Origin: Neobacillus endophyticus
GTDB lineage: Bacteria > Bacillota > Bacilli > Bacillales > Cytobacillaceae
Assembly (NCBI RefSeq): GCF_013248975.1
Contig: NZ_JABRWH010000001.1
Location: 62,001-126,000, forward strand
Direction: 5' to 3'
DNA length: 64,000 nucleotides
The stretch's first letter is position 1. Each line of letters starts with the position of its first letter. Positions 57,468-64,000 of this stretch are shown piece by piece. Both the position numbers and the translations under genes were made by a program. Below the pieces are notes generated by a model. It worked only from the letters and a program-made list of their open reading frames with translations. It searched no databases and was not told the DNA's origin.

Positions 57468-58381
57468 AATAACTTGATGATCTCTTCATGTTTCCAATGC
57501 ATAGCATAATCCAGTGCCGTTTTTCCTTCCTTGCTTTTTAATGCTGGACTTGCCCCATTTTGGAGCAGCACTTTAACGATTTCCGGGAACCCATATTCTG
57601 CAGATATCATTAAAGCCGTTTTCCCTTCATTATTTTGAACATTAATTCCCGACTTATCCTGTTTTAGAAGATAGGAGATAACCTCCAGTTTATTGTTCAT
57701 TGCAGCGCCATAGATTAAGCTGTTTCCTTCATTATCAATATCTACATTTGAATGATGGTATTTGTATAATACCTTTACTGCTTCTAAATTTCCTGCCTTT
57801 GCAGCAATCAATAGTGCCGTTTCTTCTGTTTTATTTTTAATCATTGGGTTGCTGCCTAGTTGAAGTAAATAACGGATAATATCAGGATTGCCTGTTATGG
57901 CTGTCATTTGCAATGCTGTATTCCCCATATCATTTGTTGCATTAATATTGTTTCCTTTGTTTTTACTAGCAAGTTTCAATAAATTTATCGTTTCTTTTAT
58001 CGTTCTAGGATAATACGGATCTCCGACCGAATGACTATAATCATCTAATGTCGAAACAATTTGCACAAATAAAGGCAAATGAATTTTGTTATTTGTCTCT
58101 GCACCATTTTTTAAAAGAATGACAGCTGATTCTAGTGAACGATCATTCAGCGCCGTCTCTAATGGCGTTAACCCATCTTTTGACAGAAAATTAAGCGGGT
58201 ACTTTTGATCAATCATTTTATGGATTCGGGCTGTATCATTCTGATGGATGGCATTAATCAGTTCTTTTTCTTTTTCTTCTTTTGATTTGCCATTAAAAAC
58301 TCCTTGAAAAATCAGTAGTACTATAATTCCGGCAATCATGATGATCGTAATAATTAATCTGAATATTTTGGTCTTGTTCAT
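57455..58381 (-). CDS. Membrane-anchored ankyrin-repeat protein
   Basis: About 308 residues from ATG 58381 (AAAAGGGG eight bases upstream; an earlier TTG at 58441 is unlikely). One N-terminal helix (LIITIIMIAGIIVLLIFQGV) is followed by about seven ankyrin repeats, e.g. KDGLTPLETALNDRSLESAV, NTALQMTAITGNPDIIRYLL, ETALLIAAKAGNLEAVKVLY and KTALMISAEYGFPEIVKVLL. With a short, basic N-terminus the repeats probably lie outside the membrane. Binding partner unknown; the flanking pilin cassettes suggest a pilus link. Confidence 0.8.
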   Translation of the reverse strand: MNKTKIFRLIITIIMIAGIIVLLIFQGVFNGKSKEEKEKELINAIHQNDTARIHKMIDQKYPLNFLSKDGLTPLETALNDRSLESAVILLKNGAETNNKIHLPLFVQIVSTLDDYSHSVGDPYYPRTIKETINLLKLASKNKGNNINATNDMGNTALQMTAITGNPDIIRYLLQLGSNPMIKNKTEETALLIAAKAGNLEAVKVLYKYHHSNVDIDNEGNSLIYGAAMNNKLEVISYLLKQDKSGINVQNNEGKTALMISAEYGFPEIVKVLLQNGASPALKSKEGKTALDYAMHWKHEEIIKLLKRG

Positions 58382-58497
58382 CTTAGAAGCCCCTTTTGAT
58401 GGTTTGGCTCTGTTAAACTTTGCAGCAGATTTTCGCTTCAATCAACCACTGGAATCATCCACAACCTACTTTAACATAGTCTATAGTTTAAATAATG

Positions 58498-58525
58498 AGA
58501 AGCCATAACGAATGTCATGGCTTCT
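58498..58525 (-). terminator. Probable terminator of the 1159-residue secreted protein gene
   Basis: A 9-bp stem AGAAGCCAT/ATGGCTTCT with a 10-base loop; downstream on the minus strand the sequence is A+T-rich (CATTATTTAAAC) but not a clean T run. Confidence 0.6.
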
Positions 58526-58536
58526 TATTATGCATT

Positions 58537-61500
58537 TTAATACTTGTCATTCCCTTGATTCCCATTATTTTGGTCAATGACATTTACTTTTAAGATGGTA
58601 GAATACGCGTTACCGGCGTCATCGTGGACAGTGATGGAAATATTAGCACTTCCTAATCTTTTGGCAAAGATTTGGCCGGTTGAATCTACATCCACAATAT
58701 AATTATTGGAGGTTTGGTATGTTATACCAGCTTTAATATTTGTGGCATCCGATGGATTGTACACTATGAAATTACTTGCATTTTTACTATTATCGCCTTT
58801 TATAATGCTGATTTCGGGAGGATTCGTAATGACCCCTATTAACGGTGAACCCACAGTTACATTCACAGATGTTTGAGCATTTCCGTCTTCAGAAGTGATG
58901 ATAATCTTGGTTGTTCCTGTAGATTCCCCTCTAATCCTGCCATTTTCTAATACATCTGCAATGGAAGGATTTAACGACTTCCATATTAAATTCTTATCCG
59001 TGGCATTATCTGGCTGAACATTAACTATAAAGTTAGTGAATTCATCTAACTTATTCAGTTTAATATCACTTGGCTGAACCGAAATATTGTTGACAAGGAC
59101 ATTGTTAATCGTTAATTTTGCCTTTTGGGTGATGACATTGCCATCAGCATTTATTCCACTCACTATTAAGTTGGTGGTACCTGACTTTAGTCCCGTAATC
59201 GTAAATTGATCCTTATCGATCGTGGCTAGACTTGGATCTTCTACTGAAATGGTAATTCCATATTTAGCATCATCTGGTGTTACTGTTATTGGCAGTGTTT
59301 TTGTTTCGCCCACATTCATCGTAAGGTCTGATACATTAATAGATTGAACTGGAACCCTGACGGTGACATAGGTAGATGCCTCTTTGACATTGCCAAATAC
59401 ATCCGTTACTTTTACCTTAACGTATCCAGCACCGGTCGAATTTGCTGTCACTACCCCTGTATCTGGATCAATCGACAAAATGGTATTATTGGTCGTCTCT
59501 GACCATTTAATCTCTTTAATCCCTGCATTTTCTGGTGATATTTTTAAATCTAAAGCAAAGTTTTTCGGTACACCTTTATTTAAGACCACACTATCAGGCA
59601 ATTGAATATTAGTAATTGCATAATCTGATCTTGCCGTAATTGCATTAAATTGAGCTGTTTTTGAACTATTATCTATATCCTGATAACTAATACTTGCATT
59701 ATTCAGTGTAAATTGATTCTTTTCTCTTGGAATCACAGTGACATTAAATGTTACTGGTGAAGCAACGTATTTATCATCTGATTTCGTATAAGTAATAGAT
59801 GGAAGATTCCCTTGAATTGTATAACCGGTAGATAGATCGCCTGTTTTGCTAAATCCAGCAGGTACAACAACATCCATATTCGCTGGGAAGCTCTCCGAAT
59901 ACTTTATACCTGAAATGGTAACCGTATTTCCAAGTTTCTGTGTGACTGTACCAGTTAGATCTTGCGGATTAATTGAATAATTCAAGTTAATTTCCTTATT
60001 AACAGGAACAATATCACTTGTTGATGCTGTCCTGCTGACTTGTAGCGGCGCTGTGACTTTTTGTATAGTAAGATTCAGCACTTTCTCAGACTTTGCCCCG
60101 CTCTTATCCATTGCGTCAATTTTTAACACAGCGGTTCCGCCATTTGGCATTCCATGGTCAATAGATTGAACTACGGTGGAACCATTTGCTAAGTTATCTG
60201 CTGAATAAACTAAATTATCATTTAAATACACTTGAGTCGAAACACTCTTATCTTTTAAATCAAAGTCCTGGATATTATAAGCCAACTCAATTTTTTGATT
60301 TGCTGGAATAACATCACCATCACTAGGTGTCATTACCGTAAGAACAGGTGCATGATTCGACCCAAGGAAAGCTCGGTACATGGTATTCACAAATAATTTT
60401 TGTTCATCATCTGGGAATCTCGAAGATGTATGGCCCGTACCTGAATAGGTGACATTCCCCTTTGAATACGTATAATAATGGTTCCAGCTATCGTTGGGAT
60501 CTCTATTGCTTCCAATAATGTTATACCAAGGCGTAATAGTGGGATCTTCCAAATTTAACGTATAATACTGATTATGGGTGGTTGCAATTTGGATATTTTT
60601 GCCCAAAACAAACGGATATTTTGTCATCATCCCATCGTTTACTTTATTTGTTTGTGTAGACGTATTAGGTGCCTGGTACCCTAAGTTCGTTTGCGGTGAA
60701 ATTTGCCCTGTATCATTCATAAAAGTGCTTACCCACAGATTATTATCAGTTGAACTGCTCTTAAAGATCGTATCGTGTGTAAACATGACGCTTTGATTTG
60801 TTTTAATAAAGTTTTCAATGGAATTTGCTGAATTCGGATTGAGTACAGCTGTCTCATTGTAAACATCTGAAAATCCAAAAATCAGCATATCATACTTGCC
60901 ATTCACCGTTTCATGAGAATAAGGAGCTGTAGCGCCAGCACTTTTATTAAACTGATCAATGCTTGTTACATCAATATTAATCTTATATTCGCCTGATGAT
61001 GGATTTAAGTAGGATTGATTCATGTTATATGAGCTCAATAGGCTGGAGTCATCATTGGCATTTCTTTTTACTTGAAGTACATTTATATCCACTCTTTTAT
61101 CAACAAAGTAAATAGTTCCCTTTAGGTAATCTTTAAGATTAGTCCCCATATCAATGACTTCAAGCTTCCAATTGCGGATCCCGCTGTATCCTCTAGGCAG
61201 TGTATAGCTGATAGTCGTGCTTGTATTTGTAATCGGCTGTTCAAGTACAATTTCTGACGGATCATATTTATCATTAAAATCAGAGTCTATGTACAACCTT
61301 ACCCTTAGATCCTTTGCCTGAATATTTGATGGCTTCAGAAGATTAAAGTTGAACTGGAGGTTATCTCCAGGTTTATATTTTTGGCTTAATTCGGATGGGC
61401 CTGAAGTAAGGGCAAATCTAGGCCTGACAAGATTACTGGAATTGCTAAAGAAATTAGAAAGTAAACTTGCTGCCTGCTGTTGATTGCCTTTATAGTGAAG

Positions 61501-62016
61501 TACATTAGGTTTATTAAAGTATTTGGTGAAATTCGCCAAATTCCCATTGTTATTTATACTATTCTCACCAAGTAATACTGGTTGACCTTTATTAATAAAA
61601 TCGTTAATAATTTCCTGAGATCTTAAATTTGTAATATCATTTAATAGATTCGTTGTATTATGTGCCAAAGCGCGGATATCATAGTCTGTTTTACTAGGAT
61701 ATTGCTGCTTCAGTTCACTGATATAGGCTGCTACCGTTTTGGTAGAATATGTTCCTCCATCTGGAATGGCAATAGCGTCATATTCACCATCAAGTTCATC
61801 TCTCGAAGCAACAAATTGTTTCATGGTTATAGTTGTAATCGAATAAATATTGCTGACTAATACACTCGCCAGTTTCGAAGAACCGGTATCCACAATCTCT
61901 AAAACTTTTATTTTAGGTGTACTGGCGGTATCTGCTTTTGCTTGCTCATTATATTTCGGAATTATGAAGGAAAATAAAAGCAGTATCATAGAAAAAATTG
62001 ATACAATTTTCTTCAT
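58537..62016 (-). CDS. Large secreted protein, DUF5057-like region plus about four BIG2 Ig-like repeats
   Basis: A 1159-residue protein. A signal peptide (MKKIVSIFSMILLLFSFIIP, cleaved near AKA-DT) indicates export. Residues about 35-640 match my memory of DUF5057 (IKVLEIVDTGSSKLASVL, YDAIAIPDGGTYSTKTVAAY). A linker of Ig-like domains follows, then about four BIG2 repeats at roughly 800-1150 (e.g. NVSDLTMNVGETKTLPITVT, IKLNKLDEFTNFIVNV). There is no LPXTG, C-terminal helix or wall-binding repeat, so it may be released or held by a partner. It lies between two minor-pilin cassettes and is a candidate adhesin or PilY1 analogue. Confidence 0.75.
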   Translation of the reverse strand: MKKIVSIFSMILLLFSFIIPKYNEQAKADTASTPKIKVLEIVDTGSSKLASVLVSNIYSITTITMKQFVASRDELDGEYDAIAIPDGGTYSTKTVAAYISELKQQYPSKTDYDIRALAHNTTNLLNDITNLRSQEIINDFINKGQPVLLGENSINNNGNLANFTKYFNKPNVLHYKGNQQQAASLLSNFFSNSSNLVRPRFALTSGPSELSQKYKPGDNLQFNFNLLKPSNIQAKDLRVRLYIDSDFNDKYDPSEIVLEQPITNTSTTISYTLPRGYSGIRNWKLEVIDMGTNLKDYLKGTIYFVDKRVDINVLQVKRNANDDSSLLSSYNMNQSYLNPSSGEYKINIDVTSIDQFNKSAGATAPYSHETVNGKYDMLIFGFSDVYNETAVLNPNSANSIENFIKTNQSVMFTHDTIFKSSSTDNNLWVSTFMNDTGQISPQTNLGYQAPNTSTQTNKVNDGMMTKYPFVLGKNIQIATTHNQYYTLNLEDPTITPWYNIIGSNRDPNDSWNHYYTYSKGNVTYSGTGHTSSRFPDDEQKLFVNTMYRAFLGSNHAPVLTVMTPSDGDVIPANQKIELAYNIQDFDLKDKSVSTQVYLNDNLVYSADNLANGSTVVQSIDHGMPNGGTAVLKIDAMDKSGAKSEKVLNLTIQKVTAPLQVSRTASTSDIVPVNKEINLNYSINPQDLTGTVTQKLGNTVTISGIKYSESFPANMDVVVPAGFSKTGDLSTGYTIQGNLPSITYTKSDDKYVASPVTFNVTVIPREKNQFTLNNASISYQDIDNSSKTAQFNAITARSDYAITNIQLPDSVVLNKGVPKNFALDLKISPENAGIKEIKWSETTNNTILSIDPDTGVVTANSTGAGYVKVKVTDVFGNVKEASTYVTVRVPVQSINVSDLTMNVGETKTLPITVTPDDAKYGITISVEDPSLATIDKDQFTITGLKSGTTNLIVSGINADGNVITQKAKLTINNVLVNNISVQPSDIKLNKLDEFTNFIVNVQPDNATDKNLIWKSLNPSIADVLENGRIRGESTGTTKIIITSEDGNAQTSVNVTVGSPLIGVITNPPEISIIKGDNSKNASNFIVYNPSDATNIKAGITYQTSNNYIVDVDSTGQIFAKRLGSANISITVHDDAGNAYSTILKVNVIDQNNGNQGNDKY

Positions 62017-62361
62017 CCCTTTCTCCCCTTTCTAGTTCTTTCTATTTATCAAAAAACTGTCAAATTTTTATGTCTTTTGTATTATTATAACAAAACCGCA
62101 AAATATAACTAGATAGTTTGTCATAGGTTGATGATTTTTTTTCGGTAAATAAAACATAATGAAAATGATTTTCCAGTATATAGTACAAATTTTTTGTTTA
62201 TGAGATATTAATCCATAATCTACTGCCTACCCCTACATAAAATCATTTCGATATTTTTTCAATTATTCAAAATTTCGTATTTTCCATCAAAATACTGACG
62301 AAATTTACTAACTGAATATTGTATAATACTAATAAGTAATTTCAAATGAAGGCGGAAAATT
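62017..62361. other. A+T-rich divergent intergenic region
   Basis: This 345-base gap separates the divergent 1159-residue protein gene and cassette 2. It holds a plus-strand TATAAT at 62322-62327 and a minus-strand TATAAT at 62089-62084, both with weak -35 boxes. No coding sequence, known riboswitch or repeat was seen. Confidence 0.6.
62322..62327 (+). promoter_or_regulatory. -10 element upstream of minor pilin cassette 2
   Basis: Plus strand TATAAT in ATTGTATAATACT, 35 bases before the first gene. As with cassette 1, no strong -35 is visible. Confidence 0.5.
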
Positions 62362-62799
62362 ATGAAGAAATATTTCCATAACCAAAAAGGACTGACATTA
62401 ATCGAAATCCTCATATCAATTGTCCTGCTTACCGTTATATTAACTTCATTTATGGGTTTTTTTACTCAGTCTGCCATCTTCAACAAACATAACAATGTTA
62501 AACTTGATACCATTCAAACGGCACAAAAAATAAAAAACCTAATAAATACAAATATGACGAAAAATATTTTGCTAAATGATAATAAAATTGATGCTCTAGG
62601 CACGATCCAAACTACCAAACTAGATGCGGCCTATTTAAGTAAATATTTCAATCCTCAAACTTCTTATAATTATTGGGTGGAATTGAGCAATAGTCTCATA
62701 CCAAATTCAACAACAAAATTAATTCAGGTAAAAATTGTTGTTCAGGATCCAAAGAATATAAACAATCAGTCAGTCACTTATACTTATATTAGAGGGTGA
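62362..62799 (+). CDS. PilV-like minor prepilin, cassette 2
   Basis: A 145-residue prepilin. Signal MKKYFHNQKG is cut before LTLIEILISIVLLTVI (Glu5 present). The rest is a small head without cysteines. The gene order matches cassette 1. AAGGCGG precedes the ATG. Confidence 0.85.
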   Translation: MKKYFHNQKGLTLIEILISIVLLTVILTSFMGFFTQSAIFNKHNNVKLDTIQTAQKIKNLINTNMTKNILLNDNKIDALGTIQTTKLDAAYLSKYFNPQTSYNYWVELSNSLIPNSTTKLIQVKIVVQDPKNINNQSVTYTYIRG

Positions 62800-62808
62800 A
62801 AGGGAGCC

Positions 62809-63243
62809 ATGAAGAATGAGAGTGGACTCACCATAATAGAATTGTTAGTAACCATCTTCATCCTATTTATTATTTCTTCTATTTTGTACAGCGTTTTAAT
62901 AGGAATCAATAAAAACTCACAGCAAATTTCATCCAATACCAATTTGGAAGAAGAAGCTAATATCGCCCTTACTACTATAAAGAACTTTCAGTTAACTAAA
63001 AGTATTTATGTACTATCATTTGATTCTAATAAGAAAGTTTATTTAATAGGAAATTCGTCACCAAGCCAACCATTAGGCAGCACTGATATTTCAAAGCTCA
63101 CAATTGATGATGGTTATGGATCAACGATTCCCTCCTCTCCTAACATGAAAACTATTAATACCGCTACATCCAAATCCATTTCTGTTCATATAGAACTAGG
63201 AAATGGGATATATAAATTTGATACGATCATTAAAAAGTATTAA
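62809..63243 (+). CDS. PilW-like minor prepilin, cassette 2
   Basis: A 144-residue prepilin. Signal MKNESG is short and cut before LTIIELLVTIFILFII (Glu5 present). After the helix comes SILYSVLIGINKNSQQISSN. It is shorter than its cassette 1 counterpart (207). AAAGGGAG lies upstream; the gene starts 9 nt after the previous stop. Confidence 0.83.
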   Translation: MKNESGLTIIELLVTIFILFIISSILYSVLIGINKNSQQISSNTNLEEEANIALTTIKNFQLTKSIYVLSFDSNKKVYLIGNSSPSQPLGSTDISKLTIDDGYGSTIPSSPNMKTINTATSKSISVHIELGNGIYKFDTIIKKY

Positions 63244-63254
63244 GGGATGAAATT

Positions 63255-64000
63255 ATGATTAGAAATGAAAAAGGGTACACCTTAATTCTGGTACTGATTA
63301 TTATGTCTGTTTCCATGATCCTTTCTCTTGGTTTAATAGGTGGGACTTTGACTGCTAGTAAGCAGTTTAATAAAACGGACAACCGGAACAAAGCCACTGA
63401 TTTGGCAGAGATGGGGGTAACCTATTTCCTCCAAGTAAATAACAGCGTGCTTCAAGAGGCAAAAAATAGTAATCCCTCCAATTTTTGTTCAACATTTACA
63501 TCTATTATAAAAGATCAAAATAACACACGTGGGTATTACACGAATAAAAATGTTGATGGAAATAATAGGTACCAAATTACATTAGACAATAACCTGACTT
63601 CTTCGTGCAGTACGAATCCAAATAGCTTTAAAGTTGTTTTCTATAGTACCGGAACTACTGATACAAATGAAAAGGCTACACTTACAGGCACATTTACCAT
63701 CTCTAAACAATCGATTTCATATCCTAGGTCTGGTGAAAGTGCACCAAATCAAAGTAATTTTTCAAAACGATCCTATCTTTATAATGAAGCATCCAATACT
63801 GGAAATAAATATTATTATGGAGATATTACCTATAATGATCAGCCAAAAGATGTAACTTTATATAATACTGCCTGGTTTAATTCCATCACGTTACTTGGCG
63901 GCCGAACACTTACTATAAATAATGATGCTATATTTAATAACATTTCTAACATGAGTGATATTTCGATGAACGGCCAATCCAATATTACAGTAAATGGGGA
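63255..64000 (+). CDS. PilX-like minor pilin, cassette 2, partial
   Basis: An open frame of 248 codons running off the right edge. It begins MIRNEKG then YTLILVLIIMSVSMILSLGL, and like the cassette 1 protein lacks Glu at mature position 5 (Leu). The body continues with Asn/Thr/Ser-rich beta-type sequence such as LLGGRTLTINNDAIFNNISN and DISMNGQSNITVNG, again suggesting a beta-helical domain. AAGGGATG precedes the ATG. Confidence 0.82.
   Translation, partial: MIRNEKGYTLILVLIIMSVSMILSLGLIGGTLTASKQFNKTDNRNKATDLAEMGVTYFLQVNNSVLQEAKNSNPSNFCSTFTSIIKDQNNTRGYYTNKNVDGNNRYQITLDNNLTSSCSTNPNSFKVVFYSTGTTDTNEKATLTGTFTISKQSISYPRSGESAPNQSNFSKRSYLYNEASNTGNKYYYGDITYNDQPKDVTLYNTAWFNSITLLGGRTLTINNDAIFNNISNMSDISMNGQSNITVNG

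Overview
The window is a chromosomal segment of a spore-forming Bacillaceae bacterium (Bacillus-like Firmicute, low to moderate G+C). The gene order hisS-dtd-relA-apt-recJ-secDF-comN-spoVB, yajC-tgt-queA-ruvB-ruvA-bofC, coxA-safA, nadA-nadC-nadB/nifS-nadR, pheA-pheB-obg-spo0B, rpmA-prp-rplU, spoIVFB-spoIVFA, minD-minC-mreD-mreC-mreB-radC-maf-spoIIB is the familiar Bacillus backbone. Sporulation genes (spoVB, bofC, safA, coxA, spo0B, spoIVFA/B, spoIIB) mark it as an endospore former. No rRNA, tRNA, CRISPR or insertion sequence was seen.

Positions 1-42000 are mostly core genes on the minus strand. They cover translation and the stringent response (hisS with a T-box leader, dtd, relA), purine salvage and repair (apt, recJ, ruvAB, radC), secretion (secDF, yajC), queuosine tRNA modification (tgt, queA), NAD synthesis under a NadR/NiaR-type repressor, ribosomal proteins with an L21 leader, an RNase E/G gene, and the division/shape cluster (min, mre). 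Plus-strand exceptions are spoVB, the yrzE-like membrane gene, nifS and nadR. The yrzE-like gene appears to lack any ATG/GTG/TTG start and probably begins with ATC.

From about 42000 to the end lies a type IV pilus (TFP) island at the place where B. subtilis carries comC next to spoIIB. A minus-strand run of twelve genes reads: a three-helix acidic membrane protein, a PRC-barrel protein, a VanW/G5-like protein, PilB, PilT, PilC, two paralogous major pilins, the prepilin peptidase, then PilM, PilN and PilO. This supplies extension and retraction motors, platform, processing enzyme and alignment complex.

Beyond it (54.7-64 kb) the DNA is by eye more A+T rich and holds two parallel plus-strand cassettes of minor-pilin-like genes (PilV-like, PilW-like, PilX-like). 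They flank two minus-strand genes: a membrane-anchored ankyrin-repeat protein and a 1159-residue secreted protein with a DUF5057-like N-terminal region and about four bacterial Ig-like (BIG2) repeats. My reading is that the cassettes make alternative or composite pilus-tip complexes and that the secreted protein is a candidate tip adhesin. This is the least-described part of the window. The second cassette runs off the right edge.
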